A program made the translations under genes and the position numbers. The notes below the pieces were generated by a model. The model ran no database searches, had not been told where the DNA came from, and saw only the letters and a program-made list of their open reading frames with translations. Below are positions 8,782 to 15,924 of a stretch of 64,000 bases of DNA, one piece after another. The stretch's first letter is position 1; every line of letters starts with the position of its first letter. This stretch comes from Adlercreutzia caecimuris B7 (GTDB taxonomy: Bacteria > Actinomycetota > Coriobacteriia > Coriobacteriales > Eggerthellaceae), in contig NZ_KE159646.1 in NCBI RefSeq assembly GCF_000403355.2, positions 1,826,258-1,890,257 of the forward strand. Direction: 5' to 3'.

Positions 8782-8819
8782 ACGGCTAAATATGATCTTT
8801 TTCAAAATATTTTGGATTT

Positions 8820-8847
8820 CTGTAATAAAACCGCCTTCCCAAACGTG
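8820..8847 (+). promoter_or_regulatory. probable ECF autoregulated promoter of the sigma operon
   Basis: CTGTAATAA (8820-8828), 15 bases, CGTG (8844-8847), the same spacing as in both 83-bp repeats, with GGAAGAAATTTCC downstream in place of GGAAAATTTTCC. The distance from TGTAAT to CGTG is 17 bases, normal for an ECF promoter. The sigma start codon is about 70 bases downstream. Autoregulation is inferred. Confidence 0.6.
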
Positions 8848-8920
8848 ATAGAGAGTAGGAAGAAATTTCCTGCGCATTGCGCAACGGCTCGTCCGCAACC
8901 CGGAGAGGAGGTGACGGCCT

Positions 8921-9655
8921 TTGAGGAGCGACCAATTCATAGAAGACGCCATGCGCGCCCACAGCGACGCCCTGTTTCGCACCGCATGCAGCATGCTGAA
9001 CTCCGAGGAAGAGGCACGCGATGCGACGCAGGAGGCATTCATCAAGCTGTTCAAAAGCGAGACGAACTTCAAGGACGACGACCACGTGCGCTGCTGGCTC
9101 ATTCGGGTGGTGCAAAACGACTGCATCGACCGCCAACGGCGCGAGAAAAGGGTAGCCATCGACCTGGTAGATCCGACCGAGCCCGACGCCATCGAGCGGC
9201 TCATAGGCGACCGGGCGCTGCTCAGCCAAAGCGAAGTAGAGCTCGACGAGGACCACTTCCTTTGGCGCCACGTGGCCACACTCTCGGAAGATGACCGGCG
9301 CGCCGTACACTTACGGTATGCCGAGGACCTGTCACTTCGGGAGATCGCGAAGATCACCGGGTGGTCCTACGGCGCGACCGGCACTCGGCTATGCCGCGCC
9401 TGCAAGAAGCTGAAACGCTTAGTTGAAGCCGAGCTGAAACAGAGAAAGGAGGAAGACCGTGAGAAGATCGACAAGAAGACGATTCGAGACGTACCGCAAG
9501 CAGACCCGCACGCTGACCTTCGGGGACGAGGCCCGCAACGAGACGATGCGGATCATTCGGGCTCTGAGGGCCGAGCAAGCCCAAAGAGAGGCCGCCGCAG
9601 CCGAGGCTCCAGCCGTCGCCCCGATGGCGGAGAAGACGGCTTTGCCTGCGCCTAA
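8921..9655 (+). CDS. ECF-type RNA polymerase sigma factor
   Basis: Region 2 (FRTACSMLNSEEEARDATQEAFIKLFK, about residues 19-45) binds core polymerase and the -10. Region 4 (LSEDDRRAVHLRYAEDLSLREIAKITGWSYGATGTRLCRA, about 120-160) carries the -35 helix-turn-helix. The start is TTG 8921, supported by AGGAGGTGACGGCC; no better ATG exists before region 2. The functional protein probably ends near residue 180. The last ~65 codons are Arg/Gly/Asp-rich and overlap the next gene by 197 bases in another frame, so this tail is odd and may simply be the run to the first stop. Probable regulator of the repeats at 1502 and 8699. Confidence 0.85.
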   Translation: MRSDQFIEDAMRAHSDALFRTACSMLNSEEEARDATQEAFIKLFKSETNFKDDDHVRCWLIRVVQNDCIDRQRREKRVAIDLVDPTEPDAIERLIGDRALLSQSEVELDEDHFLWRHVATLSEDDRRAVHLRYAEDLSLREIAKITGWSYGATGTRLCRACKKLKRLVEAELKQRKEEDREKIDKKTIRDVPQADPHADLRGRGPQRDDADHSGSEGRASPKRGRRSRGSSRRPDGGEDGFACA

Positions 9656-10328
9656 GCCCAAAAAGCGCCCGAGCTGGATCGGCATGAGAGCGCCCTTCGC
9701 GCTGAGGGCCGCCGCCTGCGCCGTCGTGGCCGTAGGCGTCGCGCTGTTCGCGGTGGCGGGCATTGCCCCTACCGTCGATAGAGAACACAGCATCGCCACC
9801 GCATCGTCTCCCCTCCTTCCGTATCAGCGCATCCAGTTCGATCACAATAGCGAGGGGATATTTGAAGCCGACGACGGTGTTTACATCACCGTGCCTATTC
9901 TGCTTGCACTGCCGGGGAACCCCGCGGGAGACGCAACGGTGAGTCTTAATGGGGCAGAAAACACGCTCTTGTCAACCGAATGGTTTCCCGGCGAGGAATC
10001 GGAGCCCGGGTCGGCCTCGATCCAAACAAAGATCGTTTCTGGGCAGGTGAGCGCCTACGCCATCTACCGCACCAGCTTAACCCATGCAGACTTCATGAAC
10101 GGAACCACCGTTCCATCGGGCTGGACATGGGATCCGACTGATGCCATCAACATGATAAAAGACCTTCGCAATTGCGAGATTGTCGTCACGCCGTCAGCGG
10201 GCAGCCCCGTCGCCTACACGATCAACTTTGACGACTATCCAACGCGCGAGGACATCGCTGATCGGTTGTACAGCCGCGCCGGCTTCCGTCTTACCTATTT
10301 CTCTCTAGACCGAAATGAGGACCAATGA
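9459..10328 (+). CDS. single-span membrane protein in anti-sigma position
   Basis: GTG 9459 has an ideal AAAGGAGG site 6 bases away, so translation here is well supported despite the overlap with the sigma gene. About 76 basic cytoplasmic residues precede one membrane span (FALRAAACAVVAVGVALFAVAG, about 76-97), followed by about 190 extracytoplasmic residues. This topology and its position right after an ECF gene suggest an anti-sigma factor, though no zinc-binding HxxxCxxC motif is visible. The external domain has no recognised fold. Its stop overlaps the next ATG (ATGA), so the two are translationally coupled. Confidence 0.65.
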   Translation: MRRSTRRRFETYRKQTRTLTFGDEARNETMRIIRALRAEQAQREAAAAEAPAVAPMAEKTALPAPKPKKRPSWIGMRAPFALRAAACAVVAVGVALFAVAGIAPTVDREHSIATASSPLLPYQRIQFDHNSEGIFEADDGVYITVPILLALPGNPAGDATVSLNGAENTLLSTEWFPGEESEPGSASIQTKIVSGQVSAYAIYRTSLTHADFMNGTTVPSGWTWDPTDAINMIKDLRNCEIVVTPSAGSPVAYTINFDDYPTREDIADRLYSRAGFRLTYFSLDRNEDQ

Positions 10329-10993
10329 GCTCTGAAAAACGCAGCACGGGCATTGATCGCCGAAGCTTTTTAATCGCCGCAGGAATTACCTGCCTCGGTA
10401 TTTTTGCGCATCCTGCCTCGGCTTTTGCAGCCATAATAAAATGGGGAACACCTCTTAAGAAGACAGTGAGCGGTGTTACCTATACTTATAAATCTGGTTT
10501 CTCCGCAGGCTCGGATCCTTGTGTATATACGCAGATAACTGCAAGCAAGACCGTCTCGGCTGGAACAATGCAGGCACGCGCTATCGCAGTAAAAGAAACC
10601 AACCTGGCCATTGCAGCGGCAAGCAACTGGATGAGCAACTCCAAAGGAACGAGCCTTACCGTAAAAAAGCAAACCCCCGCGGTTACCCTCGGCTGCACCT
10701 CTCGGGGTCGAGTGCAAATCAAGAACGTTCAGGGACAGCTTTCCTGCAACCCCATTAGAACCCGCTCTCTCGCTCCCGAGCTTTCTGTGAACGAGCACGG
10801 GCAGACGCTCGGCACCTACGAGGATGTCGAGCGCGGGGCCGTTCCCGATCTGGTGGGCATCGTGGCCGATTCCGGAATCGACGGCTACGCCTACTGGGAG
10901 CAGTTCGACGCCGAGGATGCTTCCGACGCCATTCCCGTGTACGCCGAAGACGGCACCACGCAGATCGGCATCTTCACCTTCGGCGACAAATAG
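10325..10993 (+). CDS. Tat-secreted protein with shared C-terminal domain
   Basis: 222 residues. A twin-arginine signal, DRRSFLIAAGITCLGIFAH, precedes an SAFAA cleavage region. The middle domain (LKKTVSGVTYTYKSG...) aligns with the interrupted gene at 5919-6542. The last ~70 residues (NEHGQTLGTYED...VPDLVGIVADSGIDGYAYWEQFD...IPVYAEDGTTQIGIFTF) are the domain also seen at 8192-8647. Third gene of the sigma operon, so an envelope-exposed product of the ECF regulon. Several Cys residues could form disulfides. Function unknown. Confidence 0.7.
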   Translation: MSSEKRSTGIDRRSFLIAAGITCLGIFAHPASAFAAIIKWGTPLKKTVSGVTYTYKSGFSAGSDPCVYTQITASKTVSAGTMQARAIAVKETNLAIAAASNWMSNSKGTSLTVKKQTPAVTLGCTSRGRVQIKNVQGQLSCNPIRTRSLAPELSVNEHGQTLGTYEDVERGAVPDLVGIVADSGIDGYAYWEQFDAEDASDAIPVYAEDGTTQIGIFTFGDK

Positions 10994-11005
10994 CCTTCTT
11001 CTCTC

Positions 11006-11037
11006 GCGCGGGGCGCCTCCTTCCGGTCGCCCCGCGC
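11006..11037. terminator. terminator between convergent genes
   Basis: GCGCGGGGCG (11006-11015) pairs perfectly with CGCCCCGCGC (11028-11037) over a 12-base loop, followed on the plus strand by a pyrimidine-rich CCTCTTTCTCC. It sits between the ends of the sigma operon and the convergent regulator gene and may serve both. Confidence 0.75.
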
Positions 11038-11049
11038 CCTCTTTCTCCC

Positions 11050-11577
11050 CTACGAAGCCTTGCAGGCGTACTCCAGGATGCGCCGCGCGGTGCCCTGGCT
11101 CACCTTCGTATCGTCGCCTTTGCCGAGAAACGCGTAGATGTTTCCCTTGTTCAGGCCCAAGTCCTTGCAGAGGCGGTACACCGTTACACCGCGGCCCTTC
11201 ATGGCCTGCAACGTTTTCTCCCTCATACCCGCAATAACGAGGCGCTCCCCCGCGATGGCGTAGCGCTTGGCTATGTAGGCGCTCCACACCGCGCGATACC
11301 GCGGCGGCGCTTCGGCCGACTGCAGGAAGAACGACACCTCTTCGGGATCGTCTAAGCAGTCGGCCATCTGCGCGTAGCTGCGCTCCATCCACGTACCCTC
11401 GCTGATGGCGGCCAGGTATCGGGCCTTGCCCTGAACCGCCGCGAACACCATGAGGGCCTCGGCCGCAGCCGGCATGGACGTCGCGACGGAATCGCGGAGT
11501 TTCCGCAGGTTGTCGGTCTTCAAGCCGGTGAGCTCACGACAGTGCAAACGCAGAAACCCTTTGAAAGTCAGGTTCAC
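11050..11577 (-). CDS. putative DNA-binding protein with C-terminal HTH
   Basis: GTG 11577 has AAAGGAGGAAGC directly upstream, so I prefer it to the earlier in-frame start. 175 residues. The helical body shows no known domain. The C-terminal third (GRGVTVYRLCKDLGLNKGNIYAFLGKGDDTKVSQGTARRILEYA) reads as a helix-turn-helix. A perfect 31-bp palindrome lies 16 bases upstream of the start, which suggests autoregulation. I do not recognise a named family. Confidence 0.7.
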   Translation of the reverse strand: MNLTFKGFLRLHCRELTGLKTDNLRKLRDSVATSMPAAAEALMVFAAVQGKARYLAAISEGTWMERSYAQMADCLDDPEEVSFFLQSAEAPPRYRAVWSAYIAKRYAIAGERLVIAGMREKTLQAMKGRGVTVYRLCKDLGLNKGNIYAFLGKGDDTKVSQGTARRILEYACKAS

Positions 11578-11592
11578 GCTTCCTCCTTTCTT

Positions 11593-11623
11593 GATAGTAT
11601 TATTCGTAACGAATAATACTATC
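11593..11623. promoter_or_regulatory. 31-bp perfect palindrome (operator candidate)
   Basis: GATAGTATTATTCGT and its exact complement ACGAATAATACTATC flank one base. AT-rich against a GC-rich background and placed just in front of the ribosome site of the HTH gene, so it likely overlaps that gene's promoter. Confidence 0.65.
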
Positions 11624-11672
11624 ATAAGTTAATTCATCATCGTTGACTTTTTCGACGATTGGCGACATAAAA

Positions 11673-11707
11673 AAGCCCCGCCGCTCGAAGACGAGACGGC
11701 AGGGCTT
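11673..11707 (-). terminator. rho-independent terminator (leftward)
   Basis: On the minus strand AAGCCCTGCCG pairs with CGGCGGGGCTT (one mismatch), followed by a run of T. It is a second stop signal downstream of the XRE gene at 11844, protecting the operator region at 11593. Confidence 0.75.
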
Positions 11708-11789
11708 GCGGAGGGGTCGGCGCCGGCTTGTCCGACAACGGGTGCGACCTGGACGGCAGGTCGCGAGAGCTTGGGTACGGCCAAACGAA

Positions 11790-11816
11790 AAGGGCCGACC
11801 CAGTGGATCGGCCCTT
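11790..11816 (-). terminator. terminator of XRE gene, copy 1 of a duplicated hairpin
   Basis: AAGGGCCGA and TCGGCCCTT form a 9-bp stem with T-rich sequence on the minus strand. About 33 bp around it is identical to the hairpin at 12767-12793, so the terminator is duplicated on either side of the XRE gene. Confidence 0.75.
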
Positions 11817-11843
11817 GGAGGGAGAGGTGCGGCACGGGATTGG

Positions 11844-12668
11844 CTACTCGGCAAACCACTCCTTCAGCCAATCGTCGGAGCCCTGTATGCCTTCAGCGGC
11901 CCCTTCCCGGGCACGATCCGCCATCACGCCCCATGCCGACGAATAGTCTTGCGCGTAATGATTGACGAAGTCGTCCATGCGCCTCACTTGGTAGCACGTG
12001 TCTTGGTACTGCACGTAGGCGAGCCCGTCGATGTTTCCACCGAAGGAGCTTGTAAAGGCCACGTGTGCCCATCCCACCTCCTGGCCCTCCTCGTTCTGCA
12101 GCACATATACATTCGGATCACCGGTTTTCCTGAAGTAGCCGTTGACAGGCGGCGTCCCCTCGTCAAGACGAGCCAACTGCCACACCCCGCCCTCGTCGTC
12201 GGCGAAGCCAAAGGAGAGATAGGTTGACCGTTGGTCAGGCCGCTCGGATATCCACGTGCCTTCCAGCTTGAAGCCGTGCTCGAATCCGCTGGCGAACTTC
12301 CCCGCCTCGTTGGCGAGCGCGTAGACGATGCCCGTCGCCAGCACCACCGCACAAGCAACGGCAAGAGCCACAACAGACCAGCGGTAGATGCGCTCGCTAC
12401 GATCCTTCTGCGAGACGCGCTCCTTCAAAAGCCCTGCCTCAAGGGCCAGCTCCTCCTGGCTTTGCGCCCACACGACCGACTCTCCCAGCAAGTCGGCCGC
12501 AGTTACCTCGAGGGCCCGGGTCAACGCCACCAGCATGCTCGCATCAGGCACCGACTTCCCGCGCTCCCACTTCGAGACGGTCTGCCGCACCACATGCACC
12601 TCGTCAGCCAGCTGCTCTTGGGAGAACCCCTTCTGCTCACGGTACTTCCGCAGGTTGTCCTTCAGCAT
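11844..12668 (-). CDS. XRE-family regulator with membrane span and extracytoplasmic domain
   Basis: I choose ATG 12668 because AAGGAGGTGGCC stands right before it; the ATG at 12683 would put that ribosome site inside the gene. Residues 1-65 are a helix-turn-helix (NLRKYREQKGFSQEQLADEV, then VVRQTVSKWERGKSVPD). One membrane span lies near 105-125 (WSVVALAVACAVVLATGIVYAL). The C-terminal ~150 residues have no known fold. The layout suggests a membrane-bound regulator sensing an outside signal; this is inference. Confidence 0.8.
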   Translation of the reverse strand: MLKDNLRKYREQKGFSQEQLADEVHVVRQTVSKWERGKSVPDASMLVALTRALEVTAADLLGESVVWAQSQEELALEAGLLKERVSQKDRSERIYRWSVVALAVACAVVLATGIVYALANEAGKFASGFEHGFKLEGTWISERPDQRSTYLSFGFADDEGGVWQLARLDEGTPPVNGYFRKTGDPNVYVLQNEEGQEVGWAHVAFTSSFGGNIDGLAYVQYQDTCYQVRRMDDFVNHYAQDYSSAWGVMADRAREGAAEGIQGSDDWLKEWFAE

Positions 12669-12766
12669 GGCCACCTCCTTCATCGCTTCTCTCCCACCAC
12701 GCTACCATATTCGCGCCGCCAGGCAAGCAACGATCGCTAACAGCGCGTATGAACTGGGCAAACACA

Positions 12767-12793
12767 AAGGGCCGACCCAGTGGATCGGCCCTT
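12767..12793 (-). terminator. terminator of the 27-residue peptide gene, hairpin copy 2
   Basis: Same stem as 11790-11816 (AAGGGCCGA/TCGGCCCTT), lying 23 bases after the stop of the small hydrophobic peptide gene and followed on the minus strand by TTTGTGTTTG. Confidence 0.7.
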
Positions 12794-12815
12794 GGAGGAA
12801 GGGGTGCGACATGCC

Positions 12816-12899
12816 CTACAGGGTGGCGGCGCCGATGCAGCCGGCCATGGCGGCGGTGGCGAGGGCGAACAGGGCGACTCCGGCAACGATGGCAATCAT
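12816..12899 (-). CDS. 27-residue hydrophobic peptide
   Basis: ATG 12899 is preceded by AAAGGAGATCTACC, a near-perfect ribosome site, and the ORF ends with TAG followed closely by a terminator, so it looks like a real transcription unit. The product is almost entirely hydrophobic (IAIVAGVALFALATAAMAG) with one Cys near the C-terminus. It could be a small membrane peptide, type I toxin or leader. Homology cannot be judged at this length. Confidence 0.5.
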   Translation of the reverse strand: MIAIVAGVALFALATAAMAGCIGAATL

Positions 12900-12913
12900 G
12901 GTAGATCTCCTTT

Positions 12914-13107
12914 CCGTGCGGAACATTTTCGATGAGACCACTATGACAGCCGCAACTTACCGGCCCGTTGCGCGTCCCTTACAATAATGTCGCTTTACGC
13001 CGAGCCGCCAGAAGAGAGCGCAAAAGTTGATAAATGTTCCGAGTGCGGAATACTTTTCTTGCGGAATAGCGTGGAGGAAAATATACCGAATGAGGAATAC
13101 TTTTATG
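12914..13107. repeat. four dispersed copies of a GCGGAATA-type motif
   Basis: GTGCGGAACATTTTC (12916), GTGCGGAATACTTTTC (13043), TTGCGGAATAGC (13059) and TGAGGAATACTTTTATG (13091) recur in the gap between the small peptide and the HAD gene. Direct, same orientation. Possibly a regulator binding array; no proof. Confidence 0.35.
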
Positions 13108-13113
13108 GCGCGG

Positions 13114-13782
13114 CTATTCCCCGGCCTTCTCCAGGAACTCGTCGGGGCTGAGGTCTTCCCAGCTGGCGATGAGGAAGTCGGCGCGGGCGAGCAGGGCCTC
13201 GCGGGTGCCGGAGATGTCGTTGTCGTAGATGGCGCCGGTGCGAAAACCCGCGGCCCGCAGGGTGTCCAGGGCATAAGTGGCGTCCTCGAAGCCCCAGGTG
13301 TGGGCGCGGTCGGTGCCGAGGAAGCTGCGCGCGTGGTCGTAAACGGCCGGCTCGCGCTTGCTGGTGCGCAGGTCGTCCACCGACACGACGGCCTTCATAT
13401 AGGGGGCGAACCCGCAGCGCTCAACGCAGATGGCCAGCATGTCGGCCGGCGTGGAGGAGGCCACGGCCATGGGCACGCCGCGCGCGTGCAGGCCCTGCAC
13501 GAAGGCGAGCGCGCCGGGCCGGGCTTCCACCTCGTTGGCGTAGAAGGCGCGCATGCGCTCGAAGATCATGGCGAGCACGTCCTCGCTGCTGACCCCCAGG
13601 CCGCACTGCTCGTGCAGGTAGGCGGAGGCCTCGGACAGCGACATGGTGGTGATGGCGTCGGCGTCTTCCTTGGTCAGCGTAATGCCCGCCTCGGCCGCCA
13701 GCGTGCGGTCCACGTCGTGCCACGCGCCCATGGAATCCACGAGCGTCCCGTCGCAGTCGAAGATAACACCGATACCACTCAT
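13114..13782 (-). CDS. HAD-superfamily phosphatase (beta-phosphoglucomutase-like)
   Basis: Motif I is FDCDGTLVDS at the N-terminus (nucleophile Asp in DCDGT), motif II is ASSTP in AVASSTPADML, and the lysine motif is RTSKREPAVY. The acidic motif IV appears as GFEDATYALDTLRAAG, with Glu-Asp in place of the more usual E-D-S. 222 residues with a helical cap after motif I, as in subfamily IA. ATG 13782 has GAGG upstream; the GTG at 13797 has a poorer site. A cytosolic sugar-phosphate or nucleotide phosphatase is likely; substrate unknown. Confidence 0.85.
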   Translation of the reverse strand: MSGIGVIFDCDGTLVDSMGAWHDVDRTLAAEAGITLTKEDADAITTMSLSEASAYLHEQCGLGVSSEDVLAMIFERMRAFYANEVEARPGALAFVQGLHARGVPMAVASSTPADMLAICVERCGFAPYMKAVVSVDDLRTSKREPAVYDHARSFLGTDRAHTWGFEDATYALDTLRAAGFRTGAIYDNDISGTREALLARADFLIASWEDLSPDEFLEKAGE

Positions 13783-13933
13783 TTTCTGCAACCTCACATT
13801 CCTGGCAAAGTCAGCGAGAAGCTCTGGCGCGTTTCAGATTCGCCCGCCTTTGCGCCAAGCCGGCTTCGGCCAACGCCGCGTGCAAAACAAGGGTGAAGAT
13901 GAAACGGGCCAGAGCCTCGCAGCGTCGGGCGGC

Positions 13934-13958
13934 CCGTGCGCCCCGTCAGGGCGCACGG
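13934..13958 (-). terminator. hairpin after hom
   Basis: CCGTGCGCCC (13934-13943) pairs with GGGCGCACGG (13949-13958) 7 bases after the hom stop codon. No T-run follows, so termination strength is uncertain. Confidence 0.45.
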
Positions 13959-13964
13959 AACAAG

Positions 13965-15248
13965 TTACTCCTCCACGCGGATGACCGAGGGAGTGTCCAG
14001 CACCACGTTGTCCAGGGAGAGGGCCTCTTCCAAGGCCTCGCGGATGTCGCGCTCGCTGCAGCGATGGGTGACCACTACCTGGTCAACCCGCTCGGCACCC
14101 GAGCGGCCGCGCTGCACGATGGACTTCACCGAGATGTTGTGACGAGCGAACACGCCGGCCATGGTCTCCAGGACGCCGGGACGATCGGTCACCGAGAAGC
14201 GCAGGTAGTAGCGCATGACCAGCTCGTCCATGGGCAGGATGGGCAGCTCATCAGTGCAGGTGCAGCCCACGATGGGAGCCACGCCCTGCTGAATGTGACG
14301 CGCCACTTCCAGCACATCGCCCATCACCGCGCTGGCCGCCGCACCGGCACCGGCACCTTCGCCGAAGAACATGGTCTCGCCCACGAAGTCGCCCACCACG
14401 TAGATGGCGTTGAACACGCCGTTCACCGTGGCCAGCTGATGGCTCTCGGGAATCATGGTGGGATGCACGCGCACGTCCACGCCGCCCTCGCGGCGATGGG
14501 CGATGGCCAAAAGCTTGATGACGTAGCCCATGTCGCGAGCCGCCTCGATGTCCACGGGCGAGATGTTGGTGATGCCGTCGGTGAACACGTCGTCCAAGGT
14601 CACGCGCGAGTTGAAGGCGATGGAGGCCAGAATGGCGATCTTGGCGGCCGCATCGAACCCGCCCACGTCTGCCGTGGGGTCGGCCTCGGCGAAGCCCTTC
14701 TCCTGAGCCTCGGCCAGCGCATTCTCGTAGGACAGGCCGTTGTCGGCCATGCGGGTGAGCATGTAGTTGGTGGTGCCGTTCACGATGCCCATGACCGAAG
14801 TGATCTCGTTGGCAATAAGCGAGTGCTTCAGCGGGTCGATGATGGGAATGCCGCCGCCCACGGACGCCTCGAAGGCCAGCTCCTTGCCCGCGGCTGCCGC
14901 AGCATCCATGACCTCCTTGCCATGGGTGGCCATGAGCGCCTTGTTGGCCGTGACCACATTCTTCCCCGCCGCCAGCGCGTTCAGCACCACGGTGCGGGCG
15001 ATGGTGGTGCCGCCGATGAGCTCCACCACGATGTCGATCTCGGGGTCGTTGATGATGTTGTTGAAGTTGTCGGTGAACAGGTGCCCCACGCCGTGGGCCT
15101 CGGCCTCTTCCGATGAGAGCGAGCACACGCGGGCCAGCTCCAGGTCGATGCCGAAGTGGCGGCGGAAGGCGTCGCCGTGCTTCAAGATGATGTCGATGCA
15201 GCCGCCACCCACGGTGCCGGTGCCCACCAAGCCGATCTTCACTGCCAT
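13965..15248 (-). CDS. hom: homoserine dehydrogenase
   Basis: 427 residues. Catalyses reduction of aspartate semialdehyde to homoserine for threonine and methionine synthesis. N-terminal NAD(P)-binding loop is IGLVGTGTVGGG (residues 5-16). The family core is seen as ANKALMATHGKEV, FEASVGGGIPIIDPL, MGIVNGTTNYMLTRM and EADPTADVGGFDAAAK. A C-terminal ACT domain (RYYLRFSVTDRPGVLETMAGV) should bind an amino acid for feedback control. ATG 15248 follows GAGAGGACGCAAT. No neighbouring threonine genes. Confidence 0.97.
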   Translation of the reverse strand: MAVKIGLVGTGTVGGGCIDIILKHGDAFRRHFGIDLELARVCSLSSEEAEAHGVGHLFTDNFNNIINDPEIDIVVELIGGTTIARTVVLNALAAGKNVVTANKALMATHGKEVMDAAAAAGKELAFEASVGGGIPIIDPLKHSLIANEITSVMGIVNGTTNYMLTRMADNGLSYENALAEAQEKGFAEADPTADVGGFDAAAKIAILASIAFNSRVTLDDVFTDGITNISPVDIEAARDMGYVIKLLAIAHRREGGVDVRVHPTMIPESHQLATVNGVFNAIYVVGDFVGETMFFGEGAGAGAAASAVMGDVLEVARHIQQGVAPIVGCTCTDELPILPMDELVMRYYLRFSVTDRPGVLETMAGVFARHNISVKSIVQRGRSGAERVDQVVVTHRCSERDIREALEEALSLDNVVLDTPSVIRVEE

Positions 15249-15412
15249 ATTGCGTCCTCTCCCGAGCGCGAAGGTTCTCTCTGATCGGACGATTATAAGG
15301 GCGCACGGCGCAAAAGCCGCGACGGCTCAGGGGAGAGGGCCGTATTCACGGCCGTCTGAGTTTCTCCGCCTTTCCCTTTGAAGCGTCAAAGGGAGGCGAA
15401 CGTCGGCGCGTG

Positions 15413-15613
15413 TTTCCGAAATGGCCGATTTTGCGCAGTAAACTCCGCGAGATAGATATTGCGCGTCGCCGACTTCGCTACATGTGGGTTGAAACTTATA
15501 CTTCGACGGCGTTTTCCCAGGTAAAAAAGTTCGGAAAACTGAGTCGCGTTAGGTCTTGCGACAAAGGTGTCTATCTCGCGGAGTTTACTGCGCAAAATTG
15601 CGAAATAGAGAAA
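15413..15613. repeat. 201-bp inverted-repeat element, copy 1
   Basis: Ends TTTCCGAAA... and ...TAGAGAAA. Inner arms of 29 bases (15428-15456 and 15570-15598) are perfect complements with core GCGCAGTAAACTCCGCGAG. The centre contains GGCGTTTTCCCAGGT. Similar elements of almost the same length are at 22605-22806 and 24196-24396. The arms read YLAEFTAQN and RSKLREID if translated, but no gene is evident. It lies in the gap upstream of hom, where 15249-15412 shows nothing else. Confidence 0.8.
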
Positions 15614-15867
15614 TAAAAGAGATGCGGAAACCAATCGAATGCAGTCTGGTGAGGCGAGCAGAGCACGAGGAGCTCGTCGCGGGCGAGAAAACATAGTTCG
15701 AAATTGAGAAACGCCGACAGGGATGACGGTCTGCGCTTAGTCAAGCAAACATCGCGAGCACTTATCCAGCCCCGCTCTGGGCCATCCTTCCAGCATCAAG
15801 TTTTATAATTCTAAGTATAATACTTGAAAGTATAACAACTAGCTCTATGGAGGAAACCGCACGTCAA
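15614..15867. other. AT-rich gap without a gene
   Basis: No supported ORF. Contains an AT-rich stretch at about 15798-15838 with the small palindrome AAGTATAATACTT and nearby AAGTATAAC, which could be promoter elements but face no identifiable gene. Confidence 0.4.
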
Positions 15868-15911
15868 AGCGGGGGAGAAGGCCCGTTCGCCAAACTTCTC
15901 CCCCCCCCGCT
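15868..15911 (-). terminator. hairpin after the MoaE-like gene
   Basis: AGCGGGGGAGAAG pairs with CTTCTCCCCCCCCGCT apart from extra C residues in the second arm, 14 bases past the stop at 15925. The minus strand lacks a clear T-run. Confidence 0.5.
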
Positions 15912-15924
15912 CCGTCAAAGACTT

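Noticed and set aside
8648-8782. Upstream in-frame start of the lipoprotein gene (MNRKFSKFFTKP...)
   Set aside because: It would translate the promoter repeat; the same peptide appears in another frame context at 1502-1584. The ATG at 8647 has the ribosome site and begins the signal peptide.
15386-15694. Small proteins containing YLAEFTAQN
   Set aside because: These come from translating the arms of the 201-bp inverted repeats; the same peptide appears in unrelated contexts, so it is a repeat rather than a gene.
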